Numbered from the stretch's first letter, positions 32,986-44,834 are shown. The stretch is DNA of 64,000 nt from Omphiscola glabra (GCA_964017045.1 OZ024808.1:6279284-6343283), one strand, 5' to 3'. The notes: generated by a model not told the origin, from the letters alone. Numbers and translations are program-made.

Positions 32986-34806
32986 ATTATTATTATTTTT
33001 ATTTGCTGTCTTATATAGCGCGGTACCCCAGCCTAGGGCTAGGCTCACAGCGCTGTACATAATTTTTTTTTAAAGAGACATAATCGTGAAAATAACATAA
33101 AATACATATATGTAATAAAGAACAGATGTATAGAGACAAAACAAAATCTAAGGCATATTCACCTCATCCACACCAGAACTTTTACATGACAAGCCATGGA
33201 CGACGACCAGCAGCAGCGTTTATTGGTCAGATGTGAGGAATCAGTCGGGGTAGTAGAGTTTAAAGAGATGTGTTTTGAGTGCAGTTTTGAAGGCTGTGAT
33301 AGTTGATATATTGCGGATGTGTAGTGGAAGAGAATTCCATTGTTTGGGGGCACAGTAAGAGAAAGATCTTTCACCGTATGTTTTTGTGCGAGTCTTGGGG
33401 ACAGAAAGAATACGTCCGCCTGCGGAGGAGCGAAGCTGTCGAAGGGGTGAATAGACAGAGAGAAGTTCGGTTAGATAGGAAGGGCAGGAATTCGAGAAAA
33501 AGTTGTGGCAGAGAACAGAGAGTTTATAGTCAATCCGTGCTTGTACAGGTAGCCAATGAAGTAGTGGTGTGACGTGATCACGTTTATTTTGCCTTTAAAA
33601 CTAGCCTAGCAGCTGAGTTTTTAACCTTTTGTAGTTTTTCTAAGAAGTGTTTTGGCGAACCTGACAGAAGAGAATTGCAATAGTCAAGACGAGAGAGAAC
33701 AAGAGCATAGACTAGGGTTTTTGTTGCACTAGTTGTGAGGTAGTGGCGGATGGAGCTGATCTGACGGATGGCCGTGTATGCAGAGCGACAAATGTGGGAT
33801 ATATGATTATCAAGAGACACGTTGTGAGATAGAAAATAACCAAGATTCCTAGTGGAGGATGTAAACTGTATGTCTGAGTTACCTACTTGAAATGAGGTTG
33901 GGAGAGCTGAGTTAGAGGATGATTTGCAATCGTGAATAAGAAGTGCTTCCGTTTTGTCATCGTTAAGTGTCAACTTGCTGAGTGTCATCCATGATTTGAC
34001 ATCAGCAATGCTCTCCTGCAAAGTCCGGACAGCGGAATCGACAAGAGAGGGATGGGTATGCTTGTATAGTTGCGTATCATCCGCAAATGACTGGCTCTCC
34101 ACAGCATGCCTCTCTAGCAAATGGAGCAGTGGCCTGGTATACATTGTAAATAGAACCGGGCCTAAAACGGACCCCTGTGGCACTCCATACATCAAGTCAG
34201 CACTGCCGGAGAGACAGCCATCGACAGCGACCGCCTGCGTTGTATTGGAGAGGTAGGACCTAAACCAAGCCAAAACTGAACCAGAAATGCCAAAGTAATT
34301 TTCAAGGGTTTTGTAAAGGGTTTCATGGTCAACAGTGTCAAAGGCCGCACTGAGGTCCAAGAGGATCAGGAGGGAGACATCACCGCTGTCCAATGCGAGC
34401 AAGACGTCATTGGTTACTCTCAAGAGAGCTGTCTCAGTGCTATGGAAAGGTTTATAGGCTGATTGATTAGGACTGAGGAGAGAGTTGTCGTTTAAGTAAG
34501 CAAAAATTTGTTTTAGAACTATTTTTTCAATGACTTTAGACAAAAAAGATAAGTTAGATACTGGTCTATAGTTTTTTAAATTGTTTTCATCCAGACCAGG
34601 CTTCTTAAGCAATGGTTTGATGACAGCTGACTTACACATAGAGGGAACAGTGCCAGAAGACAAGCTTTCATTGACTATGTGGGTCATCGTTGGGAGCAAA
34701 TGAGCACATCTAGGGGGGGATATGTCAAGGCAATCAAGTTCAGCGCGGATGTCAGCAACTTTTCTTGTAAAGAAATTACAGAAAATATCTGGTTGCTGAC
34801 TAAAAT
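32985..34806 (-). mobile_element. 5'-truncated CR1/L2-like LINE
   Basis: Minus-strand element with an ATT-rich 3' tail (about 32985-33000), the TATATAGCGCGGTACCCCAG end block, and RT sequence up to about 34803, where it meets the 29-bp array. The 3' tail is shared with 9575-9905 and, in altered form, 56940-57345. The dispersed copies show this family was active here. Confidence 0.85.
33584..34803 (-). pseudogene. LINE reverse transcriptase, 5'-truncated
   Basis: About 405 codons with the RT motifs in order: LKNYRPVSNLSFLSKVIEKI, DLSAAFDTVDHETL, YGVPQGSVLGPVLF, the catalytic FADD (SFADDTQLY), and LSRLDYCNSLL then ARLVLKAK. The frame then stops. Typical C-terminal text follows in another frame at about 33270-33380 (FSYCAP, WNSLPLHIRN, FKTALKTHLFKLYYP), so one or more frameshifts separate the end. 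The N-terminal endonuclease is absent. The catalytic core looks intact, suggesting a fairly young but dead copy. Confidence 0.9.
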
Positions 34807-35339
34807 ATACATTCACACACCTGCTTATAGTTTTGTGTGTAAGCTGGCAACGTTTAAATAAAAGCAAAGAGGTAAAGATAATCTTGTATGATGTAAATTT
34901 TTTTAAAATGAAAAGAAACTCCCAAATATTTATTTAAAGTCAGTTGCACCGACATCTGCACCAGTTTTTATTTTACTCTCTGTTTCTGAAGTCAGCGTGT
35001 AGTAACGACAAGAAACTGGTCCGATCAATGTAATAATTTATATTTTTTAAAAATTCAAATAATTAAAAATACACATTTTAAAGCCTTCCCCTTTTTTACT
35101 TTTCTTTTTTTCCTCTCAATTTTAAAAAATTCTCAAGCGACCAATGACATTTTGTCAGGTGACGCGAGGGGGTCGTGACCCACAGCTTGAGAACCACTTT
35201 CCTAACTCATAAATATGACAAAAATGAAACACTGAGAGGAGCTGTGTGTGCTAGCGTCGCTGTTTCGGAGCTGTTTTCAGTTTTCTGATAACACGGTGGG
35301 CATATTAATTTAATTTCAATAAACATTTAAATCATCAAG

Positions 35340-35810
35340 CTGGTGTGTTATGTCTGGTGTATTTTTGTCTGGTGTGTTATGTCTGGTGTGTTATGTCTGG
35401 TGTGTTATGTCTGGTGTGTTATGTCTGGTGTGTTATGTCCGGCGTATTATGTCCGGCGTGTTATGTCCGGCGTGTTATGTCTGGTGTGTTATGTCAGGCG
35501 TGATATATCTGGCGTGTTATGTCCGGCGTGTTATGTCCGGCGTGTTATGTCTGGCGTGTTATGTCTGGTGTGTTATGTCTGGTGTGTTTTGTCTGCTGTG
35601 TTGTGTCTGGTGTGTTATGTCTGGTGTGTTTTGTCTGCTGTGTTGTGTCTGGCGTGCTTTTGTCTGGTGTTATGTCTGGCGTGCTTTTGTCTGGTGGGTT
35701 ATGTCTCGTATGTTATGTCTCGTTTGTTGTGTTTTGTGTGTTATGTCTGATGTGTTTTGTCTGGTGTGTAATGTCTGGTGTGTTTTGTCTTGTATATTAT
35801 GTCCGGTTGT
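35340..35810. repeat. 14-bp minisatellite
   Basis: About 33 copies of GTGTTATGTCTGGT with many point variants (CCGGC, TTTTG, CTG). All three plus frames are largely open, giving Cys/Val/Met-rich shadow ORFs. Confidence 0.9.
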
Positions 35811-35899
35811 GTTTCTTTTGTTTTTCATACATCCCGTTAATGTTTTTAACTCAGGATTCTCTTCAGAATATGTAAAAATAAAATATAAAAAATAATACA

Positions 35900-36389
35900 C
35901 AACGCACCAGCAATGTGAACATCAGCAGGACTGAAATTTTGTAAATTTTATTTCGAAAGTCAGAATATATAAAATGAGATGGTGGATATGAAATACTAGC
36001 CATTTGACTCCGGGATTCCCGTGCCGTCTTATGCGCTACATTTTACAAACAAATTACCCCACACTCCTTTTAAACATGAATAAATAAAATATATATTTAC
36101 ACTTTGTAAGATCTTTGGGACTGGTGGATATTGGAGATCCTAAGGAAACACAATAACAACATTTCACTAACGTTAGACAAAATTAGCGAATGAACATTTT
36201 CTGTGAGTGGAGGGGAGGAGGCGTAATTCAGGTGTAGCACCATCGCAGCATTCCCAACTTAGTCAGCTAAAGCTTAATGTTGACGTATTTAAGAAATTTT
36301 TGATTTCACAAAATAACCATTTTGGTAGTTTTAAGAACCCATGATGTAGATTCTGGAAAGTAAATATAAACAGTATCGTCTATAGACCT
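35900..36389. other. No gene seen
   Basis: AT-rich flank of the 14-bp array, nothing supported. Confidence 0.5.
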
Positions 36390-36700
36390 ATATCAGTGTG
36401 ACATACACAAACTTAAACACATGTGTCTACTGACAGACAGTATACAAAGTTGAACACAATTGTCTACTGACAGACAGTACACACGGCTGAACACAATTGT
36501 CTACTGAAAGACAGTATACAAAGTTGAAAATAATAGTCCACCGACAGTCAGTACATAAAGCTTAAACACAAGTGTCCACTTACAGACAATATACAAACTT
36601 GAACACAATTGTCAATTTACAGACAGCACACAAATTTGAACAGACTTGTCCACTTAGAGACAGTTCACAAGCTTGAACATATTGTCCACTTACAGACCGT
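36390..36700. repeat. ~37-bp degenerate minisatellite
   Basis: About eight worn copies around TGTCTACTGACAGACAGTAT and GAACACAAT. Confidence 0.8.
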
Positions 36701-37864
36701 AAAATTTTTTGCTTAAATAGAATATTAGCTGGTACATACAATTTCTTTGAACTCTTCAGCCCCTTAATTTCACATATATATAAGAATGAGCTATGCTGAC
36801 ATAACGCTTAAGAACCGATATTATTTTGATACGTTCGCACTCTTAAAAAGTTAAAAATCGAATAAATTTACATGCGCAAAAAAAATTATATTTCCGCTTT
36901 TATTTTAGCAAAAGTTTAAGTATAATTATTATAAATTATAAATACATTTAAAGAAACAACTAAGGAAATATCTTAAGCATTTTATATGCGTTTAAAAGTT
37001 ATGCAAAAAAAAAATAAAAAAATAAAAAGATTAAGATCAAAGAATTGCACAGAAAATGACGTCATAGTGCGAATTACTATATAGCCAAAGCTAAAAGTTC
37101 TCTGATTTAATAAAAGAGCGTGACAAACCCTTCTTAAAAGTAAAATTAATAAACAGAATCGATTGCTTTTAAATTGCTAACTTAAATACACATTTTGCTT
37201 TGTATTTTTAACATTAAAAAGTTTTTACTTTTTATTCATTCCAAAAATAAACTTTTAGGACATTTTTAAAGTTTTAAAAACTCACATTTAAAAATAATTT
37301 TACTAAGAATATGTCGTTTAATTCAATTGCTGCAGCAAAACTACGTAGCCAATTATAATTTTTAATGTACTTATCACTCATCTAAATGAGAACAAAGCAT
37401 ATTTAACGCATTAAAATTATTTTTGATTAAGTTAGGGGATTGCAGTCCAGTGGTTGATTTACTTACTTTTTAAAACTCTTTGTTTGGGGGTAGGGGGGTT
37501 TATTACGATACATTTATTTTGCCCAATGCAGCACAGGATACGCCTCAGAATGATTTTGATAAATAATTGAGGACATTGAGTTTATACATTTTTACTTAGA
37601 TGACAATATCTTTCAATCCAATGACATTATAGTTGTAAAAAATAGATATTATATTCTCATTTTACAAATGAGCATATGTTTACCAATAAAGTAAATCTAT
37701 GACGTTTATAAAAAATGTAAACACATTTACATAATTATACCCATGAATATCAAAAACGCTATCATTTTACATAGGTGAAAATTTAATTTTCAAAACATAG
37801 ATTTTATTAGATAGAAAGATAGACATGAAGACAGACAGACAGACAAAAATACAGACTGACAAAT

Positions 37865-38690
37865 ATATAAATGAATGTATGGATGGGTGGATTGAAGGGT
37901 GCGTGGATGGGTGGATGAATGGATGGATGGATGGATAGGTATGTATGTAGGTAGGTAGGTAGGTAGATAGGTATATAGGTAGGTAGGTAGGTATATGGGT
38001 AGGTAGATAAGTAGATAGGTAGGTATATGGGTAGGTAGATAAGTAGATAGGTAGGTAGGTAGATAGGTAGGTAAGTAGGTAATGAGTTAGAAAGGTAGGT
38101 AGGTAGGTAGGTAGATAGGTAAATAGATAGGTAGGTAGTTAGGTAGGCAGGCAGGTAGACAGATAGACAGGCAGTTAGGCAGGTAGATGGATATATGGAT
38201 AGATGGATATATAGATATGTGGATAGATGGATATGTGGATAGATGGATGGATAGATAGATAGATGGATGAATGGATGGATGGATAGATGGATGGATGGGT
38301 GGAGGGATGGTGGGAGGGAGGGAAGTATATAGGGATGGAGGGAGGGATGGAAAGATGGATGGAGGTATTAAGGGAGGTTTCGAGGGAGGGATGGCGGGAG
38401 GGAGGGGAGACAGGGGTGGAGGAATGGATGGAGGGAGGCAGGGAGGGAGGAAGAAGGGATGGATATGATGGATAGGATATGATTGGATAGATTGGATAGG
38501 ATTGAATAGGATTGGATAGGATTGGATAGGATTAGATAGGATTGGATAGGATTGGATAGGATTGGATAGGATTGGATAGGTTTGGATAGGATTGAATTGG
38601 ATGGGATAGGATATAGTTGGATAGGGTTGTATAAGATAGGATAGGATAGGATCTGATTGGTTAGGATTGGATAGGATGGATAGAGACAGA
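37865..38690. repeat. Long compound microsatellite (GATG/GTAG/GGATA types)
   Basis: About 820 bases grading from GGAT/TGGA through AGGT (GTAG), GATA, and GGGA-type to a 10-base GGATAGGATT array at 38465-38680. It sits where E1 has a 110-base AGAC tract. Confidence 0.95.
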
Positions 38691-38744
38691 ATTCATCCTT
38701 GAATAATTGCGAAAAATATATTTATTCGGTAAACTATATCTATA

Positions 38745-38749
38745 TCTCC

Positions 38750-38802
<53 letters not shown>
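38745..38802. repeat. CT/TA microsatellite
   Basis: (CT)n passing into (TA)n, inside E2. Confidence 0.9.
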
Positions 38803-38803
<1 letters not shown>

Positions 38804-39545
38804 GTAGGTATGTATGTCCCGTATGGGGTTCTATACCATTAACCCAAAAGAGATTAAAATTTTGTGAGTTGTTGTACACACGCCCGCAAATGTTTATGAA
38901 TAGTTACACACATTTTACAATATTTCATTTTGGGACCAGGGCCCTAAATTCTGTTTTCCTCATTTTATGAGCTAAATATAATTTCCGAATGCGTTCCTAT
39001 ACCATTCATCCGATTGCGATACAACTTTGGTAAGTTGTTGTGCGCAGCAAAGGTTTCTGAATTAGCTTATCCATTTTGAAATATTCCTTTTAGGGCTGGG
39101 GGCCCTATTTTATTTTTTTATGAGGTATACAAATATAATTTTAATCAGTGCTATTTGATGGGTGGATGGAAATGCATCAAATATAAGCGACAATTCAGTT
39201 TGTATGTGACATAAGTACAACCATTTTACAATTATGCGTTTTGGCCGAGGGAGTTATTTTAAAAAATAAATAAATATTTGACCTATATAAATATAATTTA
39301 AAACAGAGCTACTGCATTGGTGGATCAATGGCTACAAAGGTGTGGACTAAATTTTGAAAAATCCAAGCTTCTCACTTGTACAGCTGTATGTTGCCTGCTC
39401 ACGCGTCGAAAAAACTTCTAATTTTTTTGTTTACACAGCAGACGGAAAAAAATATTTTCTATTTAAAAATTACTTTAAAACTTAATTAAAACACAAACAC
39501 TTTTTTCATTGAGTGGCATTGCAACGAATGCCGGGTTCTCAATAG

Positions 39546-40059
39546 TATCAAATAATTACGTGACGCGATCTGCTCTCTCTTCTCGTTTCTTAAGTTTTGA
39601 TCTAAAATACAATGATCTCACATAGTTACATTTTTAAAATCTTTTTGGCTTAGTCTCTTTGTTATGGGGTATGTCCAAATTTTTTTAAAACAGAGTAACT
39701 TGCCTGTGCCTGCCGCCTACTTTTTGCGATGTGGGTTGAGTCCAAAATCACGTCAGTTGTTTCTAAACTCGATAACAGTAAGAGTTTAATAGGGCTTATT
39801 TAATCATATCCGATAATAAATTTAGTCCAATAATATACTTTCACTCTGAATAAAGTCTTCCCTCTCCATTCACGGTATTGTCATCCATGACATGTGTACT
39901 TAGCGAAACCATGATAACCCCACATGACATGAAAGCGGAAGTAATATTAACCAATTCACTTTGCTGTTTCCCTTTGAAAATATTTTCATTTTTTCCTTCG
40001 TCGTCCTAGCCTCATTCTTGTCCCACATACAAGGGGACGATACCTAGTTTATATGCATT
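39546..40059. other. 3' flank of gene 2, nothing else seen
   Basis: No canonical AATAAA was found close after the stop of gene 2 on the minus strand. No other feature supported. Confidence 0.45.
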
Positions 40060-40455
40060 CTATAAGTTTGGTAGGCCCTTGGATTTGGTCTTGTTGCCCT
40101 TGTCCCCTCCATTTGTGATGTTCTGTCTAGACGTGGAGGTGGTGGCTTCATGACGTGACGTCATATAGACCAGTTTTCTTTGATCTGATATGATCGCTTT
40201 AAGATCTTTCGTCACGTCCATCAACTGTGCACCCAAGTGGTCCGCAGATTCATGAATGTGATCCTGTGTGATCAAACCCAACCTCTCCTGTTTGAGCGCC
40301 GTGTCCAGCATGGTTTGCTGCAATGACGTGGTGAGTTCCAGAAGTGACGTCATCTGCGCGCCCATATGTTGCCTGAACTTTATGAATTCTTCGTGCATCT
40401 CCGCCTGCGTCCGCTCAATGGCCTCCAGACGGGAAGTGACGTCAGCAGGCATTAA
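40060..40455 (-). CDS. Gene 2 terminal exon: coiled-coil protein
   Basis: After CATTTTTTTCCTTACAG the exon encodes LMPADVTSRLEAIERTQAEM and continues for 131 codons to TAG. The whole exon up to about residue 95 is a coiled coil; the end is a Ser/Thr/Lys-rich tail (KGNKTKSKGLPNL). It aligns with the coiled coil of gene 1: SRLEAIERTQAEM with ARLKEIETNQAQM, and SADHLGAQLMDVTKDL with TSDHLGQHIIQVRRDI. No MATH domain follows. With its two upstream exons it makes a complete protein of 170 residues. Likely oligomerises through the coiled coil, perhaps with its paralogue; that is inference. GC content is above its surroundings. The plus-strand ORF inside it is a shadow. Confidence 0.75.
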   Translation of the reverse strand, partial: LMPADVTSRLEAIERTQAEMHEEFIKFRQHMGAQMTSLLELTTSLQQTMLDTALKQERLGLITQDHIHESADHLGAQLMDVTKDLKAIISDQRKLVYMTSRHEATTSTSRQNITNGGDKGNKTKSKGLPNL

Positions 40456-40564
40456 CTGTAAGGAAAAAAATGGATGACAGCGATGAGAGGTAAAAGAAAA
40501 CAACCAAAAAATGTGATAAATGGTATGAAAAACAGTAAACATTTCTAGATCGGAACTAAAAAAT

Positions 40565-40895
40565 TACTAAGAAAAATACACCCACTGCAACACCCACCCA
40601 ATATACCCACTGCAACACCCACCCAATACACCCACTGCAACACCCACCCAATACACCCACTGCAACACCCACCCAATACACCCACTGCAACACCCACACA
40701 ATACACCCACTGCAACACCCACCCAATACACCCACTGCAACACCCACCCAATACACCCACTGCAAGACCCACTCAATACAGCCACTGCAAAACCCACCCA
40801 ATACACCCACTGCAAGACCCACCCAATACACTCATTGCAAGACCCACCCAATACACCCACTGCAAGACCCACCCAATACACCCACCCAATACACC
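40565..40895. repeat. 25-bp minisatellite
   Basis: About 13 copies around CACTGCAACACCCACCCAAT, in intron 2 of gene 2. The strand bias (C-rich plus) leaves all three minus frames open. Confidence 0.95.
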
Positions 40896-40984
40896 TGATA
40901 TACTGATAATAATTGATGGACCCTAAGGACCCACCTCATGAACCCGTCCCTTGCACCCATTCTTTCCACCCGCCCTATTCCCAA

Positions 40985-41405
40985 ACGGATTAGTGTCCTG
41001 AAAGGTCATCCGGCCAGGCACCAGCGGAATTCTATAAGGTCACCCGGTCAGGTACCAGCAGTTGTCTATAAGGTCATCCCGCCAGGTACCAGCAGGTGTC
41101 TATAAGGTTACCTGGCCAGGTACCTGCAGGTGTCTGTAACGTCACCCGGCCAGGTACCTGCAGGTGTCTATAAGGTCACCCGGCCAGGTATCAGTACGTG
41201 TCTATAAGGTCACCTGGCCAGGTACCTGCAGGTGTCTATAAGCTCACACGGCCAGGTACCTGCAGGTGTCTATAAGGTCACCCGGCCAGGTACCTGCAGG
41301 TGTCTATAACGTCTTCTGGCCAGGTACCTTCAGGTGTCGATATGTCACCCGGTCAGGTACCAGCAGGGTGTCTATAAGGTCACCCGGCCAGGTACCTGCA
41401 GGTGT
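40985..41405. repeat. 34-bp minisatellite rich in palindromic sites
   Basis: About 12 copies around GGCCAGGTACCTGCAGGTGT. Most units contain overlapping self-complementary CAGGTACCTG and CCTGCAGG plus an E-box CAGGTG. Intron 2 of gene 2. Confidence 0.95.
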
Positions 41406-41797
41406 CTTCTTATTGCGTTAGAGATGTAGTATTTTCTGGCTTAGATGCTTCCATCCCATAGGAAGATAGCGAGGGACTTGCATTGAAATAGTAGCTTTCA
41501 ACTGTTGTGAATTTCTATTCGTCTTCTGGAAACAACAGACGCTAACTCACATCTATTTCAATGCAACGTCTAAAGAGCTGGAAAAATTGGTTGCAATAAT
41601 TTTTCTTTTCATTTTCACATACGTACAAGTACATGTCTGATTCGTGGAAGCCATTTAGGTTTTCAGCACATAACGGGTTTGTTTCTTTGGTTTTTTCTTT
41701 TATGTTGCAAATAATAATTTTTCTTTTTTTTTACATTTTAAGTTTAAAATATATTAAAAAGTTTTTGTACTTTTTAGTCGAATGGGAGGATGTTGCA
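41406..41797. other. Intron 2 of gene 2, no feature seen
   Basis: AT-rich, with one weak inverted similarity (TTGCATTGAAATAG / CTATTTCAATGCAA, 41478-41564) that could form a hairpin. Confidence 0.45.
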
Positions 41798-41910
41798 TTT
41801 GGATGATGCTATACTGGGATGATGTTGTACTGGGATGATGTTGCACTGGGATGATGTTGTACTGGTATGATGTTTTACTGGGATGATGTTTTACTGGGAT
41901 GATGTTGTAT
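41798..41910. repeat. 16-bp minisatellite
   Basis: About seven copies of ACTGGGATGATGTTGT, just downstream of the tyrosine-rich exon. Confidence 0.9.
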
Positions 41911-41949
41911 GTGATTTTGAAATTAGTTCAGTTAGTTCATAAGACTCAC

Positions 41950-42023
41950 CTGTACAGGTATTTCATATCCATCGTCCTCTAATTCCAAGTAATCATTTGG
42001 CCAGACATTTTCGTACGCCGCGG
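41950..42023 (-). CDS. Gene 2 tyrosine-rich exon
   Basis: CATCTCTTTTAG precedes 74 bases ending GTACAG before GTGAGT. Entered in phase 1 it completes a proline codon and encodes AAYENVWPNDYLELEDD then GYEIPVQ, leaving in phase 0. It has three tyrosines: YENV (a YxN pattern as bound by Grb2-type SH2 domains), DYLEL and GYEIPV. It matches the gene 1 exon at 15945 in phase, length and style. Confidence 0.7.
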
Positions 42024-42104
42024 CTAAAAGAGATGGGACAACGTTGAAAAGGAAATGATGGCAGAAATGGTTGGAAGGGGATGGGTGGGTGAGATATAGA
42101 TAAT

Positions 42105-42240
42105 ACAAAGCTGAGAGAAATGATGGCTGAAAGTGTGTCATAGAACTGTATATGAGAGAAATGATGGCTGAAAGTGTGTCATACAACTGTATATGTGAGA
42201 AATGATGGCTGAAAGTGTGTCATACAACTCCATAAGCTGG
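42105..42240. repeat. ~45-bp repeat, three copies
   Basis: Copies around GAGAAATGATGGCTGAAAGT followed by GTGTCATA, near the acceptor side of intron 1 of gene 2. Confidence 0.85.
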
Positions 42241-42748
42241 AATCTAAAAAAAAAGATATCTCCCGCACCCTCACTGATTCAGCTTCTAAACTAAAATGGA
42301 CAGAGTTCCCCAAAACAGGGTGGCGAACACAATAAAATACAATGTACATACATTTTAAATGTATACCATTTTTACGGACAAAACAAATTTTTTTCAAATA
42401 CAATTTTAATTTATAATATTCAAATATAAGGACGGATATAATTAAAATATTCGTTGCAAACTCTGTCAATACTATACTCTGTAAAAACTATACTATATCA
42501 ATACTATACACTGTCAATTCCATAACTCTGTCATATGACGCAGAGTCCAATAAGTGGTGTAAGTTTATTGAAAAAACTTCTCATTAGTGTTTCATTACTT
42601 TTGCATACGCATTAAAAGTAATACGAAGAGCTGAAATTTCCATTTCAGAGTTGCTTCAAAATCCTAAAGGGCCATTTCACATTTTTACCGTAATCTTACC
42701 GGATTTTACGTGCAAAGGATTTAGATCGAATTTTTTTCATTGACTGTC

Positions 42749-43340
42749 CTAAAATTTATGGACGGTTGGCAACAGCGCCTCCATGTGCAGTTCCGGCCGG
42801 ACGGTTGGCAACAGCGCCTCCAAGTGCAGTTCCTGCCGGATGGTTGGCAACAACGCCCCCAAGTGCAGTTCCGGACTTAGCACGTCTCGTGTTAAAGACT
42901 GGATAAAAAAAGACTTCACCGCTTTTAGTATTTTGAGATGAAACTCTTCTGCCATCTTTCTGTCTATAGAAGGTGTAGCCACAAAACCCAAAAGATCTAG
43001 AGATGCGGTAGAACAAAGTTGTGATTTTATGAGTTTAAGCTTTGAAATGTCTCTCTCAGCACTCACAGCTGTTAATTGGAGTGTTAGTCAGCACTGACAG
43101 CTGTTAATAGGCGTGTTAGTCAAATTCGCGTTGCAACCCATACATTTAGAAAATATAGTAGCCACGCCCATTTGATTATTTTTTTTATTCCGCTTGGGGA
43201 AAAAACAACCTCATCAAACAGTTCTGACAAATTAATGTCTGCAGAATAGTCAATGTCCGATGCTAAATCTAATTGAAGGACCCATGCATTCCTTAAAAAC
43301 TTTTTAAAAATAAATGTTTCTAATTTTTTTATCATGTCAT
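42749..43340 (-). pseudogene. hAT transposase C-terminal relic
   Basis: Minus-strand text reads LQLTAVSAERDISKLKLIK followed by SQLCSTASLDLLGF, the hAT C-terminal dimerisation pattern (usually ...SAERSFSKLKLIKSYLRST...). Upstream, in another frame after a break, are FLRNAWVLQLDLASDID and SELFDEVV. It is broken by frameshifts and by a threefold ~42-base repeat at 42755-42880 (GGTTGGCAACAGCGCC). It lies in intron 1 of gene 2. Confidence 0.6.
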
Positions 43341-43494
43341 ACGAAAATCCAGATAAGAAACGTTTTGCAGATGTCTGGAAAAATCTATAAGTATCTAAAT
43401 AACTGAATTAATTGCAGTTTTCACAATCTCTATTTAAATCTACTTTCCTAACGTGTTGCAAATAATCTTTTCAAAGTTAAACCTAAGGCCTTCT

Positions 43495-43715
43495 TGACAT
43501 GCTCTTATGATAGCAACTTTGACATTCTCTAATGATAGCAACTTTGACATGCTCTAATCATAGCAACTTTGACATACTCTAATCATAGCAACTTTGACAT
43601 TCTCTAATCATAGCAACTTTGACATTCTCTAATCATAGCATCTTTGACATACTCAAATCATAGCATCTTTGACATACTCAAATCATAGAAACTTTGACAT
43701 ACTCTAATCATAAGA
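43495..43715. repeat. 25-bp minisatellite
   Basis: About nine copies around CTAATCATAGCAACTTTGAC, inside intron 1 of gene 2. Confidence 0.95.
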
Positions 43716-43924
43716 CCTTTTTAAAAGTACATCTGTAATAATAAATCACGCTCATTCGCTATGCAAATCATGATAGCTCATTTGCATAAATGTTGACATT
43801 TGATTTTGATTCATAAATATTTTATTAGTTCATTCAATTTCCTACAAGAATATACATAAATTTATACATGTAAAAAGAAATCGTTGTGTTTATTTAATAA
43901 TTTAGTTGCAACCTGAGTACCGAG

Positions 43925-44030
43925 CTCGTAAAAAGTGATCCATCTTCTTGGCACTGACACTAAAAAGTGATCCATCTTCTTGGCACTGACACTAAAAAGT
44001 GATCAATCTTCTTGGCACTGACACATTCAA
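43925..44030. repeat. 32-bp repeat, three copies
   Basis: Copies around AAAAAGTGATCCATCTTCTT, followed directly by GCTCCGTTCCGAAACGTC, which recalls the 3' half of the hammerhead-like motifs but lacks CUGAUGA. Confidence 0.85.
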
Positions 44031-44184
44031 AAAGGCTCCGTTCCGAAACGTCTAGATATTATTAAAGTAAAATGTCACAAACATATGAAATAAATATAGG
44101 CAGCCCAAATATCAAACGCATCACGTGATCAGCTTAGTGTATTTCATGTGTAATATTGAAATATTTAAACTAGAGATGAGAACC

Positions 44185-44705
44185 GAACTCCCTTTCATAA
44201 GTTCGGTTCATCGAACTCCCTTTTAGAATTTCGGTTCATCGAACTCTCTTTTAGAATTTCGGTTCGTGTTCGGCCCGTGTTCGGTCCGTGTTTGGTCCGT
44301 GTTCGGTTCGTGTTCGGTCCGTTTTGGTCCATGTTCGGTTCGTGTTCGGTTCGTGTTCGGTCCGGGTTTGGTCCGTGTTCGGTCCGGGTTTGGTCCGTGT
44401 TCGGTTCGTGTTTGGTCCGTGTTCGGTTTGTATTCGGTCCGGGTTTGGTCCGTGTTCGGTCCGTGTTTGGTCCATGTTCGGTTCGTGTTCGGTTCGTGTT
44501 CGGTCCGGGTTTTGTCCGTGTTCGGTCCGTGTTTGGTCCGGGTTAGGTCCGTGTTCGGTTTGTGTTCGGTCCGGGTTCAGTCCGGGTTCGGTTTGTGTTC
44601 GGTTCGTTTTTTTGGTCCGTGTTTGGTTCGTGTTCGGTTCGTGTTCGGTCCGGGTTCAGTCCGGGTTCGGTCCAGGTTCGGTCCCAGTTCGGTCCGGGTT
44701 CGACA
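44185..44705. repeat. 11-bp minisatellite (TGTTCGGTCCG)
   Basis: About 40 copies of an 11-base unit with variants TTCGG/TTTGG and CCGTG/TCGTG/CCGGG. It is preceded by two or three ~28-base units (TTTCGGTTCATCGAACTC). All three plus frames are open, giving ORFs up to 180 codons rich in Val, Phe, Arg and Cys. Confidence 0.95.
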
Positions 44706-44834
44706 ACCACTGCAGTTTGGTGTGTTCAGTGATTATCAAATTAATTTTGTTTTTAATTTAAATAAACTTAACATATATTACATTTATTATAAACAATGGT
44801 TTATATAGAAATACTTTGTTTCTTCTCAAAGCCA

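Larger units (their letters stand above)
32192..35199. mobile_element. Possible old SPIN/hAT-like element, enlarged by insertions
   Basis: The left end CAGTTGTTCTTAACCTCTTT, with TAGTGCCACAACCCCGTTAA next to it, and the right end GGGTCGTGACCCACAG then CTTGAGAACCACTT resemble the two ends of SPIN-like hAT elements. Flanks TCCTGACC (32184-32191) and TCCTAACT (35200-35207) match 6 of 8. Between them lie a minisatellite and an L2 insertion. If right, the original element was a short MITE. Confidence 0.4.
36775..39545 (+). mobile_element. Copy E2 of the 3.5-kb element
   Basis: Collinear in direct orientation with E1 interior 5970-8755: GAGCTATGCTGAC at the start, the TTTTATTTTAG(T/C)AAAAG block, GAATCGATTGCTTTT, the repeated CCGATTGCGATA blocks, and CCATGCTTCTCAC/CCAAGCTTCTCAC near the end. 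The long inverted ends of E1 were not found here, so it is end-truncated or diverged. Confidence 0.65.

Noticed and set aside
38271..38475. Gly/Met-rich ORFs
   Set aside because: Produced by the GGAT/GGGA microsatellite.
44266..44808. 180-codon Val/Phe/Arg-rich ORF
   Set aside because: An 11-base array open in all three frames gives the same peptide cycle in each; not a gene.
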